From Actinomycetes bacterium (lineage in GTDB: Bacteria; Actinomycetota; Coriobacteriia; WRKU01), in assembly GCA_009781565.1 (NCBI GenBank), contig WQXV01000012.1, positions 1 to 13,038 of the forward strand: 13,038 bases of DNA, given 5' to 3'. The notes beneath the pieces are model-generated. The model was not told the DNA's origin. It searched no databases and was given only the letters and a program-made list of their open reading frames with translations. The position numbers were made by a program, and so were the translations under genes. Numbering within the stretch: position 1 is the stretch's first letter; every line of letters begins with the position of its first letter. Positions 1 through 5,767 of the stretch are shown in pieces.

Positions 1-420
1 GGTATACCAGCCGGCGAACACATACCCTAGCTTAAAGGGGTCGACCGGTTCTGTGATTACAGTACCTATTGGAATCGTCATAACGGAATCGGGTATTCCA
101 TTGTTGTATATAAAGGTCACTTTGACGGTGAGAGATATACCTTGTTCAGTATTATTAATTCCATCATCATAGGCAACTGGATCGATATGGTCGCTCGTTT
201 CCACCGTGAGTTCTCTCAACTCGTCAATTCCATCAACTAAGTCATCATGTGATCGGTCGATAACCCTTTGATCGAATGATCCCGCGCTGTCCGCTATCGG
301 CTGTACCATAAGAGCCGAAATGACCTGTGGTTCCGCGAATGCGAATAGTGCAAGTGTCAACAAGAGCACGAGGACTGCCACCGTGATACGAATAGATCGT
401 GTGTTCTCAAAGAGAAACAT
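1..420 (-). CDS. Secreted InlB-type B-repeat surface protein, N-terminal part (runs off left edge)
   Basis: The minus strand is open for 140 codons from an ATG at 420 to the window edge. A GGGAGGA Shine-Dalgarno lies 7 nt before the ATG. The N-terminus has the charged start MFLFENTRSIRI, a hydrophobic core of about 17 residues (roughly 13-29) and an FAFAEPQ region that could be a signal-peptidase site, so export is likely. From about residue 100 there is VTFIYNNG, and near the edge VITEPVDPF then GYVFAGWYT. This is the pattern of Listeria-Bacteroides (Flg_new/InlB B) repeats, which usually occur in tandem in surface proteins ending in a cell-wall anchor. The C-terminal repeats and any anchor lie outside the window. 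The flanking DNA is visibly more AT-rich than the rest. Specific function, for example adhesion, is not shown. Confidence is high for a real secreted protein and good for the repeat family. Confidence 0.82.
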   Translation of the reverse strand, partial: MFLFENTRSIRITVAVLVLLLTLALFAFAEPQVISALMVQPIADSAGSFDQRVIDRSHDDLVDGIDELRELTVETSDHIDPVAYDDGINNTEQGISLTVKVTFIYNNGIPDSVMTIPIGTVITEPVDPFKLGYVFAGWYT

Positions 421-629
421 AAGGAATCCTCCCATCAGGAAATGCTGCTATTGGCTTATGGTAGCTCTAAAGACCAACTCGTGCAACGCTGAACTGTTGC
501 CATTTTGCTAAGGTGATAAATACCATACCCTATAGAGAAAAGATGGTGTGAGAAGGTATATATGTCTGATAATGTATCTTATGAGATATTAGAATGATGC
601 GGTAAATGAGCAGGTCATCGAGGTACGGT

Positions 630-1103
630 CTATAAGACTATCCCCGACGGACTGTCCAGTACTTCGATATCGATACCGAATTCCTGGGCTGGCTCGGCAA
701 GTAAGGCTCGAGCACGGTAAAAATAGTCGATCGCGTGTTGAATATCGACTGCTCGTGCATATTTGACCTTGATCCGATCGGCACCTTCTTCTTGAAGAGC
801 GGCGTCTTTAACCGCCTCAAAAGTCTCCATGATAGCCTCTCGTTCCTGAGCCTTGGCCAAGAGATCGACCACGAGATAGCAGACATCTCCGACCGCATCG
901 CGCACTCCTGAGACCTGGTGATCGACGCGCAGCGCATTGATATCATCAAGAACGAACGATAATTCGGTAGCAGCATCATCACAGATCGTCTTCTCAACGA
1001 TGCCATCACGTGATCGGATGTAGTCGAGATGAGAAGCGATCATCATCATATAGTGGACCAACAGCTCGGTCGCGCTACTGTTTCGTACCCGTTGTGCCAG
1101 CAT
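630..1103 (-). CDS. Uncharacterised helical protein, 157 aa, last gene of the operon
   Basis: I do not recognise this protein. It begins MLAQRVRNSS only 8 nt after the apt stop codon and is read in the same direction, so it is probably co-transcribed and perhaps translationally coupled; its own Shine-Dalgarno is poor. The sequence is acidic and helix-rich, with no signal peptide, membrane segment, Cys/His metal motif or nucleotide-binding loop. Features include a Met run (YMMMIASHLDYI, about residues 18-29) and a stretch rich in Ala and Glu (about 85-115). Its length and composition suggest a small soluble helical-bundle protein. The coding frame is supported by operon position and by codon use like its neighbours (GAT, ATC, GTC favoured). 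No function is proposed. Confidence 0.72.
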   Translation of the reverse strand: MLAQRVRNSSATELLVHYMMMIASHLDYIRSRDGIVEKTICDDAATELSFVLDDINALRVDHQVSGVRDAVGDVCYLVVDLLAKAQEREAIMETFEAVKDAALQEEGADRIKVKYARAVDIQHAIDYFYRARALLAEPAQEFGIDIEVLDSPSGIVL

Positions 1104-1111
1104 AGAGCTTA

Positions 1112-1645
1112 TCAGTCACCTGATACGTGTAAGAGTACGTGAAGTGGGATGTCGGGATCGAGGTTCTCCCTGCCTTTGAGGAAATCAAGTTCCATCACAA
1201 AGGCATACCCGGCAATCGTTGCTCCGCTGTCCTTGACCAGCTTTGCAGCAGCATTGGCGGTTCCTCCGGTCGCTAATACATCATCGACGATCAAGACGAC
1301 ATCATCAGATGTGATGGCGCATTCATGGATCTCGATGTTGTCGGTCCCATATTCGAGAATGTACTCGGCGGAGATGACCGGGCGTGGAAGCTTACCCGGT
1401 TTGCGAGCCGGTACGAACCCCGCGTGCAGCTTGTAGCAGATCGCGCTCGCAAACATGAATCCGCGCGCCTCCATCGAGAGCACTTTCGTGATTCCCTGGG
1501 TCAGATAAGGAGCGGTCAGTTGATCGACGGTAAAGTGAAAGATGGCTGGATTTTCCAAAAGGGGTGTTATGTCCTTGAAAACGATGCCCTTTTTCGGCCA
1601 ATCCATGACATCAACGATGTAGTCTTCGATGTTGGGGAGTTGCAT
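1112..1645 (-). CDS. apt: Adenine phosphoribosyltransferase
   Basis: Converts adenine and PRPP to AMP in cytosolic purine salvage. Numbering from the upstream Met, the protein shows the type I phosphoribosyltransferase PRPP motif VLIVDDVLATGGTA (about 120-133), the N-terminal family signature PKKGIVFKDITPLL (about 20-33), EARGF (62-66) and the hood/dimer loop RKPGKLP (84-90). Two in-frame ATGs exist, at 1654 and 1645 (MAHMQLP). The purine-rich GGAAGGA abuts the first but sits about 8 nt before the second, so I chose 1645, giving 177 aa, close to the usual 170-180. It is the fourth gene of the minus-strand operon, 41 nt after the ftsR-like gene and 8 nt before the 157-aa unknown. Identification is very secure; only the start is in doubt (1654 is the alternative). 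Confidence 0.95.
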   Translation of the reverse strand: MQLPNIEDYIVDVMDWPKKGIVFKDITPLLENPAIFHFTVDQLTAPYLTQGITKVLSMEARGFMFASAICYKLHAGFVPARKPGKLPRPVISAEYILEYGTDNIEIHECAITSDDVVLIVDDVLATGGTANAAAKLVKDSGATIAGYAFVMELDFLKGRENLDPDIPLHVLLHVSGD

Positions 1646-1686
1646 GTGCGCCATCCTTCCGTACGCTCACTTCCGACGAATCTGTA

Positions 1687-2376
1687 TCACAAGAGTCCTT
1701 TGAGCCGATCATAGAGTGCTTTTTGTGCCAAGCGAGATTTGAGCGAGGTGGTCGTCTTCCCTATCTCGCGCAGCGTCTCATCAAGGCGTTTGGCAGAAAC
1801 ACTGGTGCGAATACGATAGGCCGGCGAGAGGATCTGCTCGAAGAAATCCGCCTCCTTCTGCGAGAGGTTGGCATACATCTTCAGATGACGCGGGTCCACT
1901 CCGTAGCTCCTCAGCTTCCAGGCATCGACCGCGATCTCGGCATCGACTCCATCGATGTATTCACCGGTCTTGCCGGTTCGTATCGTGATCAGGCCATGTT
2001 TTGCAAGGTCCTGAATGAACGAATCGGTCACCCCCAGCTCGGTATGGATGTGCTTGAGGAGCACACGGCTCTGCATAGCAGCTTTGAGCTCATCATGAAG
2101 GTTTTCGGCATCACCGGGCCCCTCTACTTCCCCACCCTCCTCAAGACGGTCCTTGATGACGGAGAGTGGTAGGAAGTGCTCGCTTTGCAGTTTGAGGATC
2201 TTTCTGATGCGCGCTATGTTCTCGTCGGTGTATTTGCGATATCCGTTCGAGGTGCGAGCTGGTGATACGAGCCCCTCATCTTCAAGGAATCGAAGCTTTG
2301 AGACCGACAGATCGGGATACTCGGATCCCAGTTGGGCCACTACTTCGCTGATCGTTAAATAAGGTTCGCCAGCCAT
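1687..2376 (-). CDS. ftsR: MerR-family transcriptional regulator, FtsR-like
   Basis: A 229-aa DNA-binding protein. Residues about 6-65 form a MerR winged helix-turn-helix: YLTISEVVAQLG, then KLRFLEDEGLVSPAR and NGYRKYTDENIARI. The C-terminal part lacks the Cys cluster of metal-sensing MerR proteins. It carries a second helical region (about 95-170) with TDSFIQDLAKHGLI, resembling a second helix-turn-helix-type fold. This layout, and its place directly after an FHA-domain gene, match the actinobacterial Rv1828/FtsR family, for which the Corynebacterium homologue is reported to activate ftsZ. Assigning the same target here is inference. The gene starts 27 nt after the FHA stop. A GAGG lies unusually close (2 nt) to the ATG and no other Met is nearby, so the start is plausible but not strongly signalled. 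Confidence 0.85.
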   Translation of the reverse strand: MAGEPYLTISEVVAQLGSEYPDLSVSKLRFLEDEGLVSPARTSNGYRKYTDENIARIRKILKLQSEHFLPLSVIKDRLEEGGEVEGPGDAENLHDELKAAMQSRVLLKHIHTELGVTDSFIQDLAKHGLITIRTGKTGEYIDGVDAEIAVDAWKLRSYGVDPRHLKMYANLSQKEADFFEQILSPAYRIRTSVSAKRLDETLREIGKTTTSLKSRLAQKALYDRLKGLL

Positions 2377-2403
2377 ATCCTCGACCGCCCGATCCTTCGA
2401 TCC

Positions 2404-2871
2404 CTAGATCGAATCATTGTGGAAGAATTTGAGGTGGAAGGTGCCGATCTGGATCCGATCTCCATTGTGAAGCTCAGACTCGTCGACGCAGACGCCGTTG
2501 ACGTAGGTCCCGTTCAAAGAACCAGCGTCGCGTATGATGACCGTATCACCGCGATGTACGATCGAAGCGTGCTCGCGCGAGACGGTCATGTCGTTGAGGA
2601 ACACATCGGCATGGATATCACGACCGAGCATGATCTCTTCCGGCTCGATAGTAAAGGTCCGTCCTACGTTAGGTCCTTTGACGATCGCGAGCGAGAACTC
2701 ATCGTCTACCGTTTGGATCTCTGAGGTGACCGACGAATCACCGGTCCCTACCGGTGCGAAGCTCGTGGTGCTCTGTGAAGAATCAGCGATACAGCGCGCG
2801 CAGACCGATTCGTCTCCCTCAACGGGGGCGCCGCATATTTTGCAGTTTTTTGAATTCAAGGTATTCATCAT
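2404..2871 (-). CDS. Zinc-ribbon plus FHA-domain protein, GarA/OdhI-like
   Basis: A 155-aa phosphothreonine-recognition protein. The N-terminus has a short zinc ribbon, C10-x2-C13 and C24-x2-C27, then a Ser/Thr-rich linker (about 31-57). A complete FHA domain follows (about 60-150) with the diagnostic residues G83-R84, S98-R99-x-H101 and N120-G121-T122. FHA domains bind phosphothreonine peptides made by Hanks-type kinases. In actinobacteria the homologue next to ftsR (GarA/OdhI) is itself phosphorylated in an N-terminal TTS segment and inhibits 2-oxoglutarate-using enzymes. Here TTSF at 35-38 vaguely resembles that segment, but the zinc ribbon differs from GarA, so the same role is only a possibility. 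It begins MM; the second Met (2868) is an equally good start. It overlaps the upstream gene by 53 nt and has only a weak Shine-Dalgarno, suggesting coupled translation. Confidence 0.88.
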   Translation of the reverse strand: MMNTLNSKNCKICGAPVEGDESVCARCIADSSQSTTSFAPVGTGDSSVTSEIQTVDDEFSLAIVKGPNVGRTFTIEPEEIMLGRDIHADVFLNDMTVSREHASIVHRGDTVIIRDAGSLNGTYVNGVCVDESELHNGDRIQIGTFHLKFFHNDSI

Positions 2872-3145
2872 AATCAGCTATTTCCGCCGGTTTCTCATCA
2901 AGTTCCTTCTGTATCTTGAGATCATCGAGTGTTGGAAAATCCTCGGGACTTGGCAATCCGCGCAGTTCAGCCTCGAACGCTGCAAGCAACTGTTCATCTT
3001 TGAGCAGTGCAACACGACGTTTTTGAGGGACTCGGTTACGCACATAGGGGTCCTCGAGGATCTCGAAAAGCGGACGACCTTTTTTCATTTCTCGGACTAT
3101 ATAGGAAATGGCTCGTTCAAGGAGAGGATCATCAAGAAACGCCAA
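2819..3145 (-). CDS. Small unknown protein, 108 aa, first gene of the operon
   Basis: I do not recognise the family. An excellent AAAGGAG Shine-Dalgarno lies 6 nt before the ATG, and a good promoter lies about 40 nt upstream, so this is a genuine first gene. The protein is highly charged and soluble: MAFLDDPLLERAISYI, then basic and acidic helices (KKGRPLFEILEDPYVRNRV, about 22-40; VPQKRRVALLKDEQLLAAFEAEL, about 39-61), and a Glu/Lys-rich C-terminus ending RRPR. There are no Cys pairs, signal peptide or membrane segment. Its 3' end overlaps the FHA gene by 53 nt in another frame. Position beside an FHA protein hints at a partner role, but nothing in the sequence proves it. Confidence 0.8.
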   Translation of the reverse strand: MAFLDDPLLERAISYIVREMKKGRPLFEILEDPYVRNRVPQKRRVALLKDEQLLAAFEAELRGLPSPEDFPTLDDLKIQKELDEKPAEIADYDEYLEFKKLQNMRRPR

Positions 3146-3182
3146 GGTAGCTCCTTTCGATTAAGAGACGGATGACATCTTT

Positions 3183-3210
3183 ATTGTAACGCACCCCTGC
3201 CCCTTGACAA
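3183..3210 (-). promoter_or_regulatory. Sigma-70-type promoter of the minus-strand operon
   Basis: Read on the minus strand, TTGTCA (3210-3205, 5/6 match to the -35 box) and TACAAT (3188-3183, 5/6 match to the -10 box) are separated by 16 nt. The predicted start near 3176 leaves a leader of about 30 nt carrying the AAAGGAG site of the first gene. On the opposite strand the same DNA reads TTGACA (3204-3209), a perfect -35 box, but without a convincing -10 at 16-18 nt. Confidence 0.65.
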
Positions 3211-3278
3211 GGCTCATATGAGATAACTGCTAGAAATCCCGACGATGAGGCCGACTTGGGAGTGAGAGGTAGCAGCAG

Positions 3279-3308
3279 ACCGTTCGCGGAGAAATGGGTA
3301 CCGTTTAC
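3279..3308 (+). promoter_or_regulatory. Predicted LytTR-type operator, direct repeat with 21-bp period (regulator gene)
   Basis: Two 9-bp half-sites, ACCGTTCGC (3279-3287) and ACCGTTTAC (3300-3308), lie in direct orientation separated by 12 nt, a 21-bp period or two helical turns. Each matches the published degenerate LytTR half-site [TA][AC][CA]GTTN[AG][TG] at 8 of 9 positions (the last base is C), and LytTR proteins typically bind such repeats at this spacing. It lies about 110 bp before the 13-codon leader ORF of the LytTR regulator, so autoregulation is inferred. Nearly the same arrangement recurs at 5542-5571. Confidence 0.6.
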
Positions 3309-3345
3309 ACTCACCCCTATTTCTTCACAAAAATCGTCTTGATAG

Positions 3346-3375
3346 TTGATACCATTAAAGTGCCCAGGCGATATT
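3346..3375 (+). promoter_or_regulatory. Weak candidate promoter for the two-component genes
   Basis: TTGATA (3346-3351, 5/6 of the -35 consensus) is followed after 18 nt by GATATT (3370-3375, 4/6 of the -10 consensus). This lies downstream of the predicted LytTR operator and about 45 nt before the leader ORF start, as expected for an activated promoter with a poor -10. It is only a candidate; the whole 3146-3418 gap contains no gene that I can support. Confidence 0.3.
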
Positions 3376-3418
3376 TCAAAGCTTAGCAAGCAAGAGAGGT
3401 ATCGCTGGAAGGAGAAAC

Positions 3419-3460
3419 ATGTTGCGATACATCTCCTATATGGACCGGTGCGGTCACTGA
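3419..3460 (+). CDS. 13-codon leader ORF overlapping the regulator start
   Basis: ATG at 3419 follows a strong AAGGAG Shine-Dalgarno with 5-nt spacing and encodes MLRYISYMDRCGH. Its stop TGA (3458-3460) shares its last base with the ATG of the LytTR regulator (TGATG), the typical form of translational coupling. The regulator itself has no good ribosome-binding site, so this ORF is the likely entry point for ribosomes. Whether the peptide has a function of its own cannot be told. The alternative is that the frame merely delivers ribosomes, or is a coincidence. Confidence 0.5.
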   Translation: MLRYISYMDRCGH

Positions 3461-4182
3461 TGCTGCGGGCTTTGATAGTCGACGATGAGGCTCCCGCTCG
3501 TGCTGAGATGAAATACCTGCTGAGCAAGGTCAAGCAGGTCCAGGTCTGCGGCGAAGCAAGCAATGTACATGAGGCGGTGACTCTGATAAAGACCGTTCCT
3601 GCCGATGTCCTCTTCCTCGATATCCATATGCCTGGTTTCAGCGGTCTGCAGCTGGCTGAAGGGCTCAAATCACACCCCTCTCCCCCCGCGATCGTCTTTG
3701 TCACCGCCCATTCAAAACACGCTCTTGCTGCGTTCGATGCCAATGCAGTCGATTACCTGATGAAGCCGGTCGATGTCGGGCGTCTGGAGATCGCACTGAG
3801 CAAGGTGATCGAAAAGAACGCTGATGCGCAAGACGGAGAGCTGGAGTTCGAGACTCGAATCACCGTCTCGAAAGGTAACAAGAAGTTCCTGCTCAATCCC
3901 GATGAGATCGCTTACTGTATGGCCAAGGATGATTACAGCTATGTCTATACGGCACACGATCATTATCTCTCGACCACCTCACTGACCGCTTACGAGGATC
4001 GCTTGGCCGATAAAGGATTCTTCCGAGCGCATCGTCGCTATCTTGTCAATCTCGATTGGATCTCGACGGTCGAGCCGACCGAGGGTAGCTCGCTCCTACT
4101 GACCATGAAAGACGACTCTCAGTCAAAGATCCCGGTGTCGCGACGTCGGGTCGTCGAGTTCAAACGTATTGCTGGATTCTAG
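3460..4182 (+). CDS. LytTR-family response regulator
   Basis: A 240-aa cytosolic transcription factor of the LytR/AlgR/AgrA class. The receiver domain (about 1-115) starts MLRALIVDDEAPAR, with acidic pocket D8-D9, phospho-acceptor D54 in LFLDIHMPG, T82 in FVTAHS and K102 in LMKPV. A linker leads to a LytTR DNA-binding domain (about 133-238) with FLLNPDEIAYCMAKDDYSYVYT and FFRAHRRYLVNLDWI, a strong match to the family. The frame stays open upstream to an ATG at 3346, but those 38 residues are not receiver sequence. I chose 3460 because it is the family-typical start and is coupled by TGATG to a leader ORF. The kinase gene follows after 11 nt. Predicted operators upstream of this gene and before fdnG suggest that it regulates itself and the formate dehydrogenase operon; that is inference. 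Confidence 0.93.
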   Translation: MLRALIVDDEAPARAEMKYLLSKVKQVQVCGEASNVHEAVTLIKTVPADVLFLDIHMPGFSGLQLAEGLKSHPSPPAIVFVTAHSKHALAAFDANAVDYLMKPVDVGRLEIALSKVIEKNADAQDGELEFETRITVSKGNKKFLLNPDEIAYCMAKDDYSYVYTAHDHYLSTTSLTAYEDRLADKGFFRAHRRYLVNLDWISTVEPTEGSSLLLTMKDDSQSKIPVSRRRVVEFKRIAGF

Positions 4183-4193
4183 GTCGGTGCTAG

Positions 4194-5570
4194 GTGAGCA
4201 AGCACGAAACACATCCGAGTACCGACACCTATCCCCATACCATATATCGTGGTGAGTCCGATCAGATCTCGACCACCTTCATCGACCAGTTCGATGTGGC
4301 TATCTGCTTTGCCCTGTTCATCTGCATGATCGTCGGCATCGTCGCCTTCCTAGCACCATGGTTCACCGTGGTGGGTTTGGTCTTGATCATGCTCATGATG
4401 GGGTTCATGATCTTCTCGATCTCGGCTCATATGCGTCGTCGACCCTCGCATCTGATCGCTCCCCAGTCAGATAGGATGATCGCCATCGCGATCAAGACCA
4501 CCGCGCTTCTGCGTCAAGGTCTGACCGAGGAGACCGCAATGGATGCTTGTGCGATCATCCTCGATGAGATGCCCTCGATCAGCGCGGTCGCGATCACCAA
4601 TACGCGCAGAGTGCTCGGCTATGCCGGGGTGGGTTGCATCCATCACCAGCAGTGGCGTGTCATCAAATCGGCGTACACCAAAGAGAGCCTGCGTGAAAAG
4701 ACCACGCAGGTCGTGACCTCGGTCGGATGTATCGATACCTGCTGTCCGCTCAAAAGCGCGATCATCGTGCCCTTCATCCTGCGCGATCAAGCGGTCGGGA
4801 CCCTGAAGCTCTATTATGCCGATCCGCTCAATCTTACCGATGACGAGCTCGCGATGGCAGAAAGCCTCGCCGGACTGGTCTCAGTCCAGCTCGAGGTGCA
4901 AGAGCTGGAAGAGGAGGCGGCGTTCGTACGAGAGATGGAGCTCAAAATGCTCCAGGCTCAGATCGATCCCCATTTCCTTTTCAATACGCTCAACACCATC
5001 GCGTCGTTGACCCGCACCAACCCCCAGCAATCACGCGATCTCATCTCGAACCTCGCGCAGTTCTACCGCTACACTCTCGAGGAAGGTACCGAAGAGGAGA
5101 CATTGCGCGATTCCATCGAGATGGTCATGCACTACTTCGATCTGGAGCAAGCACGATTCGGAGAACGCCTCCACCTGCATCTTGAGGTCGATGACTCCCT
5201 TCTCGATTTCAAGATGCCCCGTTTCATGCTGCAGCCTTTGGTCGAGAACTGCATCCGTCACGGTATGCGTCCTGATGGTTCGCGCTTGACGATCTGGATG
5301 TTTGCCGAGTTGATCTCGAACAACGGCACCCCACAGATCCGCATCAGCGTCATCGACGATGGGCAGGGCGCGACACCGAGCCAGGTGGAGTCGATCCTGC
5401 TCGATGAAAAGACCGAAAAGGGATTGGGTCTCGCCCTTCGAAACGTGCGGGGACGGCTCAAACATTTCTATGGATTGGACGCCGAGATGGAGTTCATCAG
5501 TAACGAAGGTTCCGGCGTCGAAGTCACCTATAAGATCCCTTACCGCTCGCCCGATGATTCTGACCGTTGA
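4194..5570 (+). CDS. LytS/YpdA-type sensor histidine kinase with GAF domain
   Basis: A 458-aa membrane sensor, cognate partner of the regulator 11 nt upstream. The start is GTG (MSKHETHP) with a weak ribosome-binding site. Two adjacent hydrophobic segments at about 33-53 and 56-78 form a membrane hairpin, much shorter than the multi-helix sensor of LytS. A GAF-like domain follows (about 90-235) with the typical CCPLKSAIIVPF segment and three close cysteines, C179, C183 and C184. The kinase core has H260 in QIDPHFLFNTLN, N352 in LVENCIRHG, D388-D389-G390-x-G392, and G410-L-G-L413 in the C-terminal ATPase domain, all intact. The signal is unknown. The cytosolic GAF cysteines could bind metal or sense redox, and the adjacent formate dehydrogenase suggests a respiratory or formate signal, but this is inference. 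The last codons overlap a predicted LytTR operator. Confidence 0.93.
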   Translation: MSKHETHPSTDTYPHTIYRGESDQISTTFIDQFDVAICFALFICMIVGIVAFLAPWFTVVGLVLIMLMMGFMIFSISAHMRRRPSHLIAPQSDRMIAIAIKTTALLRQGLTEETAMDACAIILDEMPSISAVAITNTRRVLGYAGVGCIHHQQWRVIKSAYTKESLREKTTQVVTSVGCIDTCCPLKSAIIVPFILRDQAVGTLKLYYADPLNLTDDELAMAESLAGLVSVQLEVQELEEEAAFVREMELKMLQAQIDPHFLFNTLNTIASLTRTNPQQSRDLISNLAQFYRYTLEEGTEEETLRDSIEMVMHYFDLEQARFGERLHLHLEVDDSLLDFKMPRFMLQPLVENCIRHGMRPDGSRLTIWMFAELISNNGTPQIRISVIDDGQGATPSQVESILLDEKTEKGLGLALRNVRGRLKHFYGLDAEMEFISNEGSGVEVTYKIPYRSPDDSDR

Positions 5571-5571
5571 C
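5542..5571 (+). promoter_or_regulatory. Predicted LytTR-type operator upstream of the formate dehydrogenase operon
   Basis: ACCGCTCGC (5542-5550) and ACCGTTGAC (5563-5571) are direct half-sites with a 12-nt spacer. They agree with the repeat at 3279-3308 at 16 of 18 half-site positions, while the spacers are unrelated, which argues for conservation by protein contact. The repeat spans the stop codon of the kinase gene and lies about 197 bp before the fdnG ATG. AATAAT at 5621-5626 could serve as a -10 box, with no good -35, as is common for activated promoters. Confidence 0.55.
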
Positions 5572-5641
5572 GAATCTAATACTCCACTGAACTGGTCATA
5601 TCGACCGCCTACGACATCCAAATAATACCCAACCAGCCCCC

Positions 5642-5669
5642 TGCGTACGATTAAATCATAAGATACGCA
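5642..5669. promoter_or_regulatory. Imperfect 28-bp dyad in the fdnG upstream region
   Basis: TGCGTA (5642-5647) and TACGCA (5664-5669) are perfect inverted arms 16 nt apart. They enclose the smaller palindrome GATTAAATC (5649-5657). The 11-mer GATTAAATCAT (5649-5659) recurs inverted upstream of fdhE at 10660-10670. It is a candidate operator or RNA hairpin in the 197-bp gap before fdnG, about 100-125 bp before the ATG. No regulator family is recognised. Confidence 0.4.
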
Positions 5670-5767
5670 TGGGATTTCTGCGCTTGGGCTCGTGGTTATC
5701 TTTCCAAGAGAGAGGAGTCATTGCTCGCCCATATCAGTTCGTTGATCACGAAAGAAAGAGGTGAGTA

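Noticed and set aside
320..511. Plus-strand 63-codon ORF
   Set aside because: It lies antisense to the signal-peptide region of the secreted repeat protein, whose frame has much better support.
421..629. A further small gene or clear terminator in the gap between the operon end and the repeat protein
   Set aside because: Only an AT-rich short palindrome (TATCT-CATA-AGATA on the minus strand, near 572-590) without a T-run and no convincing promoter pair; nothing firm can be annotated.
3211..3418. A riboswitch upstream of the two-component genes
   Set aside because: I compared by eye with molybdenum-cofactor, c-di-GMP, THF and fluoride consensus features and found no match.
3346..3459. 38-residue N-terminal extension of the response regulator
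   Set aside because: The extension is not receiver-like, its ATG has no ribosome-binding site, and the start at 3460 matches the family.
3132..3743. Minus-strand ORF of 203 codons across the divergent promoter region and the response regulator
   Set aside because: It overlaps the start of one supported gene and the receiver domain of another, and shows no recognisable family.
5734..5742. Isolated LytTR-like half-site TCAGTTCGT near the fdnG start, and ACCGTTAGC on the minus strand at 10591-10599
   Set aside because: Neither has a partner half-site at 21 bp; single degenerate matches are expected by chance in intergenic DNA of this size.
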